A stretch of DNA of 64,000 bases from an uncultured bacterium (GTDB taxonomy: Bacteria; Patescibacteriota; Gracilibacteria; Absconditabacterales; Absconditicoccaceae): contig CAMVNA010000001.1 of assembly GCA_947168725.1 (NCBI GenBank), positions 62,001-126,000 of the forward strand. Direction: 5' to 3'. Shown here piece after piece: positions 20,135 to 29,854 of the stretch. The notes under the pieces were generated by a model. That model had not been told where the DNA came from. It did not search any database and saw only the letters and a list, made by a program, of their open reading frames with translations. The position numbers and the translations under genes were made by a program. Every line of letters starts with the position of its first letter. Position 1 is the first letter of the stretch.

Positions 20135-20728
20135 ATGTATTTTTCAATAGTATTAAGTACGGATGCGTTATACCAGGAAGCTATGGATTTTTTTATAAAA
20201 CAGTGAAGAAGTGATTTATTAACAAGAGCTCCAAGTTCACTGGTTTGAGCTTATTTAGTTACACAGGAAATGTATAAACTCTGAAAGTTATGATTTTCTT
20301 TTGCAGAATGAGTATTTTCATATGAATGAATATTTTTTTCTACTTCTCATAGTAATGATATGATAGTAATCGCTATTGACTCAAAAAAAGTAGCAGTTGA
20401 TATAGAATATATTCGTCCTAGACATGAATGACTATTGGAAAATTCATTTATTCCTGATTCTTCTTATTCTCAACGAGAAAATTTTTATCTGCAGCGATGT
20501 GCAAAAGAATGTTTGGTAAAATATCTGGATATCACAATGTCTGAAATGCAGGAAATGACCATAACAGCATTCTTTCCATACCACTATTTTGCGATAGGTG
20601 AACGAACATTAAATTCTCTTATGATAATTCATTACAGATGAAAAGAACATCCAGTTCATCTAGACATTAACAACGGAAGAGTTATAGCATTTTTACGCCA
20701 AGATGATTATAATTACATGACATTTTAG
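20135..20728 (+). CDS. 4'-phosphopantetheinyl transferase
   Basis: 197 aa of the Sfp/AcpT type. FFSTSHSNDMIVIAID (residues about 66-81), KVAVDIEYIRPR (about 85-96) and RCAKECLVKYL (about 122-132) give the three family motifs with the metal-binding Asp/Glu pair and the KExxxK motif. It would charge the carrier domain of the gene immediately upstream (40 bp). Its stop codon overlaps the stop of the convergent gene. Confidence 0.85.
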
Positions 20729-21840
20729 TCAGGTTTGTTTTCTCATTCAAAATGATCTTCTTTCTTGTCATCCTGTCAGCAAGGAAGTTTTTTTATTAAG
20801 AAAAGATAAACATTTACTCAGAAGAACAATAAAGCCATAATTAAGAAGATTATGATTTTATTCATTCTATTTGTTCACTGCATAAGCATGAGTATCATCA
20901 TTACAATAGATCGAATTCGAACAAAAGCTCTTACTTCTCATCTAGTCCATCAAAGACGTAATAAACGATGATGCATATGTTTATAATCTCATTGCATTGG
21001 AGATCTTTTGAGTATAAATATTCTGTAGAATATTATCCGTATTGCATCAAATATTACCAATGATAGGGCGACGATTAATGTTCATATCTTCGTACCTCAA
21101 AGCACTGAGAGATACGCTAAACCAAACGCAAGGAACATTGTTCATATATCTCTAATTAATGCTCTAGGTTTAAATTCTATAACGGTATAAACTAATGAAA
21201 TTATTGCTAAAACTAATGATAAATTTTGAACGAAGATTAAAGTATCATAATTTGTATATTCAGTATATGATGGAAGCACTACCCACTGAATAAGTCAAAA
21301 AATTGTAAAGAATCAGATTGTTAAAATTCAGTTTCACTGTGCATTGATTCCATCTATCCAATTCACTGCATTAGTTACAAATGTTGATCGAATCGCAAAA
21401 GCTATATATAAAACCCATTGAGGTAAAACTATTACATTTCATCATATCACAAACTCAAAATCATGGATTCAACTAATATATAATGCCAAACATGCAGCAA
21501 TTAGATGCACTAAAAATCTAGCCCGTGCTGGAATTTTAAACTTTATTTTTCAGATATATTCTAATTCTGTAATTATTTCTACAATAACTATTAATGTTCA
21601 TCAAGCTAAGAATCAGAGTAATAGATTATTCGTCCACATTTCAGGGAAAAATAGAGCAATTATGATAAGAAAAATTAAATAAACTATAATTCATTGCATT
21701 GTAGGAACTGGTTTTCTAGTTCATTTCAAATCTTTTCAAGGTTTATCTAGAATATTCAATTTTCTAAAGATCTTTATTCCACATCGAGATAAAAATGTAA
21801 CTAAACCTAGGATACATAAGCATGTTGTTCGGATATTCAT
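20725..21840 (-). CDS. WecA/MraY-family polyprenyl-phosphate sugar-1-phosphate transferase
   Basis: 371 aa with about ten membrane segments. NAVNWIDGINAQGNG matches the NAxNxxDGxDGLxxG motif, and DAIRIIFYR...SPMQGDYKHMHHRLLRLG matches the DRxHxHHxL loop of the GT4 family. It starts a surface polysaccharide or wall polymer by placing a sugar phosphate on undecaprenyl phosphate. The HHRL loop favours WecA/TagO over MraY. The gene converges on the phosphopantetheinyl transferase with a 4-bp overlap of stop codons. The start is the first ATG after an in-frame TAA. Confidence 0.88.
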
Positions 21841-21928
21841 GAGATTTTATAGATATAAAAATCAGAATACATTTATTTTGTATCTATTAAAATTCAAAAA
21901 ACAAGAAATGTTTTTATTTTCGGTTAAA

Positions 21929-21960
21929 GAAAAAACTCCATCCAGAAGGATAGAGTTTTC
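21929..21960 (-). terminator. Terminator of the S-layer gene
   Basis: GAAAACTCTATCC TTCT GGATGGAGTTTTTTC on the minus strand, a strong stem with T-tract 25 bp after the S-layer stop. Confidence 0.85.
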
Positions 21961-21984
21961 TCTGTATTACTAAGTATCTGAATA

Positions 21985-24900
21985 CTAGTCTTTAGCTTTA
22001 GATACTTTAGCATAATCATCTCCTACCTTGAAGAAATCTTCATATACAGACTTAGAGATGCTTACAGTTCAAGTATTTGAATCTCCATCAATCCAATTAT
22101 AAGAGATATTAGTTATCCACTGAGCTGTGTTTGCATTATTTAAAGCTGATACTTGCTCTCAATCTGAGAATTCATTAGTTGTTCATGCTGTACCTCCAGC
22201 ATATGTAAGGACAACATTAGAAACAGTTATATCATTGTCTGCCTCTACTCCAAGAGTGAAAGTAGTCGAATCTCACTTATTCTCTTGACTCTTAATTTTT
22301 ACAACAGCTTTTTCGAATCTCTTAGAGAATGTTCTTGATTGAGTCTTACCATTAACAGAATCAAGAGTTAGTGTAAATTCTCATCTTTTCTTTGCTGTAA
22401 AGCTAATCTTTACAGTTTCTGGTAAGTCAACAGTCATATCTGTACATGTAACAGTTCCTGCAGAGAAACTACATTCGTCGATATCAACTGAAGATATATC
22501 AATGTCATCTTTTGTGAATGAATCAAAGTCAACACCAGCAGTTCCACTTCCAGCTATAGTAAATACTAAGTCTGTAAGTTGAGTGCTTGCAGAGTTGCTT
22601 GATTTTACTGTAAATTCAGCAAGATCCTGAGTGTTTGATGTTCTCAAAACTGTATTTTTAGAAGCTCCAGCCTCAACTTTAACAGCTCCTTTCTCAACAA
22701 CCTTTAAGTCAACAAGTTTAGCATTTTTATATGCAACATCTTTTCCATACTCATCAGTTCCTCAAAGAACTAATTTTAATCACTCAATAGATCATGTAGA
22801 TCCATAAGCTTCAGCTTGAGCTTTAACCAATATATCAACTGATTTTCCAGCTTCAACTACTACATCATCAAAAATCTCTTCAGCTCCTGATCCATAAGTA
22901 TCAGTATCTGCAACTTCTTCACCATTTACATATAAGTGATAAGTTATTGTAACACCTGTCAAAGGATTAGCTCCTTCAATGTAGAACTTATTAAGATTTA
23001 TAAGAGCTTTCTTAGCTGTATATGTTCATTTGAATACCTCTTCTAAATCGCTTGTGTCTCCATTTATAAACTCTACAGAATCAGAAATAGTATTCTTAAG
23101 AGTGGCCTTAGCAGCTTGGATAGTAACTTTTGAGAAACTAATTGTTCCAGCTACATCACCAGTCTCAACATACTTTCTTGAATTATCATATTTAGCTCAA
23201 GCAAAATTATCTTTGTTGATGTTTGAAGTAACTGTAAATGCTCCAGTCGCATTATCATTATCTTCAATATCAACTGCGAATTGAACTTTTCCTGATTTAG
23301 CTATTTCAACATTAGAGAATGCAAATTGAGTTCCTGATTTTTTACCTTCGAACTCTTCTCCGTTTACATACATTCTCATAGCTGATACATAAGTATTGTT
23401 AGCATTAAGAGTGAATGAAATCTTACTAATTGGCTCTGTAACTGTAACTGTACCTTCAGCCACAACTACATCTTCTGATCCTTGAGAAGCGTCAATGTTA
23501 CCAAGTTTAGTGTTTGCTAATTTAATTTTTCCTCAGTTGAATGCGTGAGAAATAGCATTTCCGGCAACTCCAACCGCAGTTCCTGTTACTGTTAATCTGG
23601 CTCCTGTTTTCTTTTCTACGGCATTGATGTCGCTTTCTTCTTCTAAGTAATAAGCAACAGCATCTCCATAATCATCGAAATCTTTAAGTGAAGCAGAGAT
23701 TACAAATAAGGCGCTCTTATTCATATCTATAGTCATCTCATCGAAAGAAATAACTAATTGATCATCTTTATTTACGCTATATTTTAATCCTTCAACATCT
23801 TTTCCATCAACTTTAACTGTTAATTTATCAAGGAACTCTCCCATATCAAGAGCCTTTGTCGCTCCGTTTGTTAAAGTAAATCATTTAGCATAAACTATAG
23901 AAGATCCAGCTTTAACCTTAAGTCTTGCTATTTCGTAAGACTCTCCTTCTTCATAGTTGTAGTCTTTATTTGTACCTTTTACATCAACTGTTATAGTGTT
24001 TCCACTATATGAAACCATCTCATATGTGTATGGAGTATAGTCATCAAGATTTAAGTTCTTAGCAGAAGATTCTGCATCTATTACTTTAAATCCGATAGTT
24101 CCTCCAACATTACTTCCAGTTAATTTTGCTACAACAGTTGCAACAAATGTTCCATCTACTGATCTGTAGTCTTTCTTTATAGACAAAGTAACTTTATCTT
24201 TTGAAAGACTCTTTCCATCAGCTATAACATTTCCATCTTGATCTTCTAATCGAACTTCATCTACATCATCTTGTGAAGAGTATCCGTATCTTTCGAGAGT
24301 AACTTTAGTAATGTTTACATCTTCTGATGTTTTGAAAGTAAGAGTATCCAAATCTGAAACTCCAGGAACTCTAGCCCTTCTTCATTCAGTTGCTTTAGCA
24401 GTAACTGCTAAATCTCCAGATTTAACTACTCAGTTTTCATCTTTATTAGCGTCTTCTCTACAAGCAGCAGGACAGTTAGCATATACTTCCAATTCTGGAT
24501 CTAGACATGCTAACATTATATCTGCATCAGTACAATCTACTCCAGCTCCTCACAATTCGCTTCTCATAAGCATTAGCATTACATATCCTCTAATTTCTTT
24601 TGTAGATTCAGCATTTGCAATTTGATTCATAATTGCGTTAGCTTTAAGAGCGTTTAAGTGGTTAGCATAGTAAGGAGTTCCTCCATTGTACTGATCTCCC
24701 CACAAAACTCTTGATAAAGCTGTACCGAATTCAGCTCTAGAGATAGTATCATAAGGCCTGAATGCATTATTTGGCATATTTTGACCCATGATACCTAATT
24801 GACAAGATTCAATAATGTAATCGTGAAGATCACCTTTAACTGAATCAATGTCTGTAAATGTACATGCAGCAGATGTGTCAGCTTCCTTAGCAGGATTTAA

Positions 24901-25134
24901 AACTTTAGTAGCATATACAGATAACATTTTAGCCATTTCAGCTCTTGTAATGGCTCCATACATATTAGCGTTATCAATAGAATCCATTGTCGTAACGCCT
25001 TTGTCATGTGCCCAGTTGTAGGCATCTTGAAGTTCTTGGCTGTACTCAGCTCCGAACACTGATGCGCTAGGCAATGTCATTGTAACTGCAACTACCATTG
25101 CAGACAATGCAGTAAACATTTTCTTAATGTTCAT
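21985..25134 (-). CDS. S-layer protein with SLH-like N-terminus
   Basis: 1049 aa. Signal peptide MNIKKMFTALSAMVVAVTMT...SVFGA, then two S-layer-homology-like repeats (residues about 30-190: YNWAHDKGVTTM, ITRAEMAKMLSVYA, FTDIDSVKGDL, RPYDTISRAEFGTALSRVLWG). These would anchor the protein to wall polymer. The rest is a long series of beta-sandwich-like segments rich in Val, Thr, Asp and Ser. Four short cysteine-containing strands lie around residues 205-235. UGA-Gly codons are much rarer than in neighbouring genes, and stretches of 100-200 codons have none, which fits a very highly expressed gene. It is probably the main surface coat of the cell. Confidence 0.88.
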
Positions 25135-25611
25135 GTTTTTTGTTGAATAAAAATAAAAGTCACAAAATAAATTACCAAACAGGGGTAGGGTTTCTGTGTC
25201 TCCACACAGTAAACTAACTCTCAGTGTAGAAATATTAGACACAAATGCAAGAGATTTTGACTAAAGTGGACATCTACATAACTTTAAAGCCCTAATTAAA
25301 GGGAAATAAGAGATAAAATGCTGACTCACTTTCGTCAAGATCATCCAAGATTCGCGATCTACTCGCATGTCGATGATCCCCCATATTCGCCAAACAGGGA
25401 ATACGAATTTGGGCATCTGCAAGCACGTTCTCATACCATTCTACCACGAGCGTCCCTTACAGTTGAGATTACGAACTATTTTCAATTTTGTGACAAATTT
25501 TGTCAAATTTTATACAAATCTGTACCCATTTTTATGAGTTTTTCTCGTTTTGAATTATGTTTTCTGCTTTTTTAGTTTGGCTTGACTTTTTATCGGTTTT
25601 GTACTTTCTTC

Positions 25612-25656
25612 ACCCCTTTTTGAAGGGGCTGTCACGTAGTGACTAGGGATTTCTCC
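25612..25656. repeat. Palindromic repeat family B, copy 1
   Basis: CCCCTTTTTGAAGGGG followed by GTCACGTAGTGAC and AGGGATTTCTCC: two short perfect hairpins in tandem. Related copies occur at 26430, 26556 and 32181. Confidence 0.65.
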
Positions 25657-25667
25657 GTATCACACCT

Positions 25668-25755
25668 GTCATTCTGAGCATCAGCGAAGAATCCAGGGCA
25701 ACCGATTTAACCTCTCTGAATTCTTCGACTTCACTTCGTTCGTCTTTGAATGATA
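25668..25755. repeat. Dispersed repeat family A, copy 1 (inverted pair)
   Basis: GTCATTCTGAGCATCAGCGAAGAATCC followed about 35 bp later by a diverged inverse arm GAATTCTTCGACTTCACTTCGTTCGTC. Same core as the copies at 28 kb and 34 kb. Confidence 0.75.
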
Positions 25756-25906
25756 CACTATCGAAAAAAACATCAAAAAATTTCTCCAAAAATGCTATAT
25801 ATATAAATATTATGTCATACCCATCTTTTAGACATCAATCAAATCCAAAAAATACAGCTTCACAACTATATTTTCCTCCCATTTTTTCTCAAAAATTCAC
25901 AACAAT

Positions 25907-26085
25907 AGTGAATTTCACTAATTCAGTGAACTTTTAGACAACAAAATCATCTATCTTGTAAAAATTCACTATTTCATAGAAAGTGTGAAAAAATTTGCAA
26001 AATAAAATTTTTGGATTATACTTTAGAAAGTTCACTGTTTCATAGAATAAGTGAATTTCACTAACTTAGTGAACTTTTAGACAAC
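25907..26085 (+). promoter_or_regulatory. Symmetric operator array around the HigA-like promoter
   Basis: A 36-bp sequence (AGTGAATTTCACTAA...TTTAGACAAC) occurs at 25907-25942 and again at 26050-26085 with two mismatches. Between them, TTCACT(A/G)TTTCATAGAA lies at 25965 and 26031. All contain the palindromic core TTCACT/AGTGAA. One pair lies upstream and one pair downstream of the promoter at 25995-26022, an arrangement expected for looping or cooperative autorepression. Confidence 0.75.
25995..26022 (+). promoter_or_regulatory. Promoter of the HigA-like regulator
   Basis: TTGCAA (25995-26000), 16-bp spacer, TATACT (26017-26022). The downstream operator copy begins about where transcription would start. 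Confidence 0.65.
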
Positions 26086-26098
26086 TAAAGTGGACAAC

Positions 26099-26551
26099 AT
26101 GATTGAACATCCATGAATCGAATTACAAGTTCTTATCAAGGAAAAATGACTTACTCAAAAAGCTTTTTCTTCTATTTTGTGAAAAAAAGTTAGTGAAGTT
26201 AATGAGCTTTTAAAATGAAAAAGAAATATCACAATTCAGCGAGATTATTTATTACATCAAACTCTATGAACTCCAATTAAATACCGGATTTTGAAGCAAG
26301 TTGATTATGATTATTCATTATTAGATATCGAAGAAAAAAAACCTCTCCCAATAGAAGAAGGCCAGAATGAAATTTCTGAAAATCATGACGTTCTGGATGA
26401 CAACAAAGAATCTACTAAAATTTCTCCCCTTGATAAAGGGGATTCAGCAAAACAGAGAGAATTTGAATCACAAAAAACTCCAACTCAAGAACAAAACCAA
26501 AAAGATGATGAAGACTTCAAAAAAAGAGCCAGAATTTTTAAATCTTTCTAA
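26099..26551 (+). CDS. Orphan HigA/XRE-family DNA-binding protein
   Basis: 150 aa. Residues 1-70 follow the HigA antitoxin pattern: HPGIELQVLIKEKGLTQKAFSSILGKKVSEVNELLKGKR, then ITIQRDYLLHQTLGTPIKY, a helix-turn-helix with the HPGxxL entry. Residues 75-150 are acidic, disordered and low in complexity. Part of this tail (around residue 111) is translated from a CCCCTTGATAAAGGGG palindrome of the repeat family found elsewhere in the window. There is no HigB toxin on either side. The core glycines are UGA while the repeat-derived tail uses GGN. The palindromes upstream suggest it represses its own promoter. Confidence 0.75.
26430..26448. repeat. Family B palindrome inside the HigA-like gene
   Basis: CCCCTTGATAAAGGGG, a 6-7 bp stem within the coding sequence, translated in frame as part of the acidic tail. 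Confidence 0.55.
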
Positions 26552-26555
26552 AAAT

Positions 26556-26643
26556 TACCCCCCTTTCATAAAGGGAACACGCCATGGCTGAGAGAGATTT
26601 AACTCCTCAGTCGCAAGCGACAATCCCACTTGAAAGTGGGGCA
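26556..26643. repeat. Palindromic repeat family B, copy with three hairpins
   Basis: CCCCTTTCATAAAGGG, then GTCGCAAGCGAC, then CCCACTTGAAAGTGGG: three small stem-loops in 88 bp, between the HigA-like gene and rsmA. Confidence 0.65.
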
Positions 26644-26708
26644 CAACTTTCTAATATTGCAAACTTCCACAAATTCCCTATACTACCAACGTTTAGATTC
26701 CAAATATC

Positions 26709-27479
26709 ATGTCCACATATCTCTGACAAAATTTTCTCACCGATTCGACTATCAGACATCGAATTGCCAACAAAACTCAGGATTTTTATGATAAAAATAA
26801 CTGTAAAAATCTAATAGAAATCTGACCATGAAAATGATCAATAACTAAACTAATTCTTAACATTTCTCCGAACTTTTTTCTTTTTGAAAAAGATGAAACT
26901 TTGAAGGAAATTTTGGAGGATGTCGTAACAAAAAAGGAGAGTTGAGAGGCTAAAATTATTTGGTGAGATGTGTTGGATTGAGATTTAGAGCAGTTTGAAT
27001 GAAAGAAAAATCAGACTTTTGTCGTATGAAATTTACCATATTATATTACATCTCCTATTCTAAGAATGTTTTTCTGAGATTGAATGGGAGAATTTGCGGG
27101 TTGACTTTTTATGGTTCAGGATGAAGTTTGACAGAAACTCCGCTTCGATGCAGGGAAAAAATCATATTTATATTGGATTTTGAATTATGCTTATGAGGTA
27201 CAATATCTAAAAACAGTTCCCGCTAAAGCTTTTTCTCCTGCCCCTAAAGTTAAAAGCTGTTTAATATGACTCGTAAAGAAAAATAATATTCCAAATATCA
27301 AATTTGATGAATTAATCAAATTTTTAGATTTATTTTCTCCGTACAGTAGAAAAACCTTATGAAAGATTTCTAAAATAATTAGTAAAAAATGAGGTAGTTT
27401 CGTTGTTCCTGAAAATTTAAGCAACAAAAGATTGGAGGAGCTGGATTGGTCTCAACTTGAAGAAGTTTTTATGTCTTAA
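26709..27479 (+). CDS. rsmA: 16S rRNA dimethyladenosine transferase
   Basis: 256 aa. The start MSTYLGQNFLTD is the KsgA/RsmA entry motif. SAM-binding motif I is LIEIGPGKGSITK (residues about 38-50); motif IV is NLPYYITSPI near residue 107; the C-terminal PAKAFSPAPKVKS is also characteristic. It dimethylates two adjacent adenosines near the 3' end of 16S rRNA. All three glycines of the GPGKG motif are UGA. There is no Shine-Dalgarno. It is somewhat shorter than E. coli RsmA because of a short C-terminal domain. Confidence 0.95.
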
Positions 27480-27497
27480 ATTTTTCTATAAAAAAAC

Positions 27498-27525
27498 TTG
27501 CATTTTAAAAAATTTCGTCTATAAT
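27498..27525 (+). promoter_or_regulatory. Promoter of the 153-aa coiled-coil protein gene
   Basis: TTGCAT (27498-27503), 16-bp spacer, TATAAT (27520-27525). The -10 box overlaps the left arm of the terminator at 27523. Confidence 0.65.
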
Positions 27526-27556
27526 AGCACCATCACCAAAATGGTGCTATTTTATT
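27523..27556 (+). terminator. Terminator of rsmA overlapping a promoter
   Basis: AATAGCACCAT and ATGGTGCTATT form a perfect 11-bp stem with a 7-nt loop, followed by TTTATTT, 44 bp after the rsmA stop. Confidence 0.75.
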
Positions 27557-27573
27557 TCCTAACCAATATAAAA

Positions 27574-28035
27574 ATGTTCAAAGGAAAAGTCTATGTTTAC
27601 AGAAACAACAACTGAAAAGAGGAAGAATTTGAAAAAGAATTCGATAATCCTCAAGAGTTTAATAATTTTAGAAAGACTTATCGTCAGCCAGAATTTGAAG
27701 GTCCTTTCATGTGACTATGAGATTGGGCACATTTGCAAAATTATTTCAATAATTTAATAGATAGAAGATTCTGACTTGAATCTATGCCCGAAGCTGAGGA
27801 AGAACAAAAAAGTCTTCCAAGTGGAATCAATTTCGATGAATATGAATCAGAACTCAAAAAGATGGAATACGAAGAAGCTCATAAAACCGAAAAGATTCAG
27901 GGACTTAAAACTAGTATAGCTAAACTTGAAGATTTCAAAAAGAAATTTAAGGCAAAAGGCAGAGATGATATGATTAAAAAGATTGATAAAGACATCGCTT
28001 CTACAAAAAAAGAGCTGAGCGAATTGGAAAAATAA
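27574..28035 (+). CDS. Hypothetical 153-aa protein with C-terminal coiled coil
   Basis: No family recognised. MFKGKVYVYRNNNGKEEEFEKEF opens the chain; residues about 55-60 include GLGDWAHLQNYF. Residues about 88-153 are a Lys/Glu heptad-like helix (KIQGLKTSIAKLEDFKKKFK). It is acidic overall, has no signal peptide and is expressed as a single gene between its own promoter and terminator. Probably a cytosolic structural or adaptor protein. Confidence 0.7.
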
Positions 28036-28049
28036 AGTTATTTAATCAC

Positions 28050-28079
28050 AAAAAGCCCCACAATTGTGGGACTTTTTTA
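28050..28079 (+). terminator. Terminator after the 153-aa protein gene
   Basis: CCCACAATTGTGGG stem flanked by AAAAG and CTTTTTT, 15 bp after the stop. Confidence 0.8.
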
Positions 28080-28081
28080 TT

Positions 28082-28132
28082 CTTGTCATTCTGAACATTA
28101 TATTGTCATTCTGAGCGTTAGCGAAGAATCTT
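28082..28132. repeat. Dispersed repeat family A, copies left of the GIY-YIG gene
   Basis: A short TTGTCATTCTGAAC copy, then TTGTCATTCTGAGCGTTAGCGAAGAATCTTGG, directly after the terminator and just beyond the stop codon of the minus-strand GIY-YIG gene. Confidence 0.75.
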
Positions 28133-28139
28133 GGGCGTA

Positions 28140-28430
28140 TTATCTTCGATTGCTACTTAAATCATTCCATTCCTCATTATTTTCTTCTATCAATAATATC
28201 TTTTTTTCTCTTTTTCATCATTTTATTACTTTTTCATATTGTATAGCCTCTATAATTGTAGGAAATTCTTGAAACCACACCAATTTATGGACACAATATT
28301 TTTTTGTAAATCAATCAAATATTCACTGCTTATGCTGTAAAATTCTTTGTTCAATGTTGCTTGTAACTCAAGTATACAAAACTCATCATTTTCTCGATGC
28401 TAAAATATAAACATATCATCCCTTTTCCAT
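28140..28430 (-). CDS. GIY-YIG endonuclease, UvrC N-terminal/YhbQ-like
   Basis: 96 aa. GGYVYILASRKGGVLYTGVTSNIEQRILQHKQG gives the GIY-YIG core (here YVY and YTG) with the catalytic Arg of the R-x-x-x-H helix. YCVHKLVWFQEFPTIIEAIQYEKVIKG supplies the second half with the metal-binding Glu. This is the stand-alone single-domain form. Inverted copies of repeat family A lie on both sides (28098-28130 and 28460-28496). That suggests the gene and its flanks may be one mobile unit or that the nuclease acts on the repeat. Many of its glycines are UGA. Confidence 0.85.
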
Positions 28431-28459
28431 AAATTATATTTTTAGATAAAACATACAAG

Positions 28460-28496
28460 ATTCTTCACTCCATTTCATTCCGTTCAGAATGACCCT
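28460..28496. repeat. Dispersed repeat family A, copy right of the GIY-YIG gene (inverted)
   Basis: AAGATTCTTCACTCCATTTCATTCCGTTCAGAATGACCC, the reverse complement of the family core, facing the copy at 28098-28130. Confidence 0.75.
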
Positions 28497-29853
28497 ATTT
28501 AGTATACTCCACTTTTGATCCAACTCTAATCTCCTCTCCATCAAAACATTGAATTATATTTTCCAAATTTACTTCATCTATTGGATCTATCTCTGGACAA
28601 TTAATTTCTGGACGAATAGAAAGGAAAATCTGACCACTTAACTGATCTATACTCTCTACAAATCCAATCTGATTTTTTCACTTTCTTCTAGCTTCTCTTG
28701 ATTTTAAGAGATTATAAACCTGTTTACGAATTATACTGAAACGCTTATGAATAGTACTGTATGGAATCTTGTTTTCAAATGATGAAGATAGAGCTAAAGG
28801 TTCATCGTGATATTCAAAAATAGCAACATTATCGAAATAATCCTCATCCAGAAATGATTGCAAAAGCTGCATATCCTCGTTTGTTTCTCCTGGAAATCAG
28901 ATTATGATATTTGTACGAATGAATGCTTTTGGAAATAATTTACGGATTCACTTCAGTAATGTATGTATCATTTTATCATCGTAAAAACGCCCCATTGATT
29001 TGAGTAATTTTGGAGAAATATGCTGTAAAGGAATATCAAAATATGGAATAAATTTCTCTAATGTGGCAAATTCTTCGAGTTGTTTTAGAGTTAGAATGTC
29101 TGGATACAAATACAAAATACGATATTTGAAATCATATGGAAGCTTGTCTAATTCATGAAGTAATGGTAAAAGTTGAGATTTTGAAGAAAAATCTGTACCA
29201 TATCTCATTGTATCTTGTGCAACTATAATCAATTCTTCTATTCATTGTTTGAGTAAATTTTCTGCTTCTGAAAGAACAGATTTAATTGGCAGGGAAGTTA
29301 ATTTTCATCTGATTTGTGGAATTATACAGAATGCACAGGAGTTATTACATCACTCTGCAATTTTAAGATATTCATAACGATTCTCATAATTTGTGAGCAG
29401 TCTTGGCGCTGAATATCGACAAAAATCTTCAAATCTTTGGCTACGTTTTGTTAGGCTTTCTATATTTGCAAAAGTTAGGTCATTTCGTGAAAGATAGGAA
29501 ATGTTTTCATTTTTTAATAAATTTTCTCGCTTATCTAATTCTGACTTATACGCATTATCAAGAACATTTTTTGATTTTAATACTTTCTCAAAATACTGAA
29601 CTCAACATCCAATTAAACATATTTTCTTTTTTTTCTTAAGTATTTTGTTTATCGTTTGGAACATTTCTTCACGACCAGAAGAAATAAATCCACACGTATT
29701 GAGTAAAACTATTTCTACCGCCGAATCATAAGGATCGGAATAATATTCTATCTTATCTGAATTTTCACTCAAAAGTTTTCATAAAAACAATTGGCTGTCT
29801 ACCAAATTTTTATTACATCATAAATTTATCATAGAAAGATGTACCTTTTTCAT
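28495..29853 (-). CDS. rimO: Ribosomal protein S12 methylthiotransferase
   Basis: 452 aa. The N-terminal UPF0004 domain has MINLGCNKNLVDSQLFLG with its first Cys, then LNTCGFI. The radical-SAM cluster motif is EGCNNSCAFCIIPQIRG (CxxxCxxC, around residues 168-176). YPDILT and FIRTNIIIGFPGET follow, and a TRAM domain closes the protein. The GCxKNLVDS start separates RimO from MiaB. It adds a methylthio group to an Asp of S12 (rpsL at 14.3 kb). The 3' end overlaps the edge of a family A repeat. Its start lies 1 bp after the stop of the large upstream gene. Confidence 0.93.
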
Positions 29854-29854
29854 T

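Larger units (their letters stand above)
25135..25994. other. Non-coding accessory region between the S-layer gene and the HigA-like gene
   Basis: About 860 bp. 25140-25260 is the S-layer leader, with a small TGTGTGGAGACACA hairpin. 25318-25470 is a GC-richer block with several inverted repeats. 25612-25755 holds two palindromic repeat elements. 25760-25900 is plain AT-rich DNA. An 85-codon open frame on the plus strand (25318-25575) has no recognisable protein features and is not called a gene. Confidence 0.6.

Noticed and set aside
25318-25575. 85-codon open frame on the plus strand upstream of the HigA-like gene
   Set aside because: No family motif, biased residue make-up and inverted repeats inside; more likely part of a structured RNA or leader than a protein gene.
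26099-26551. Toxin-antitoxin pair with the HigA-like gene
   Set aside because: No HigB/RelE-like open frame is present upstream or downstream; only the regulator half is seen.
27523-27556. 5' UTR riboswitch before the 153-aa protein
   Set aside because: The hairpin starts inside the -10 box, so it would not be wholly in that transcript; it fits a terminator for rsmA better.
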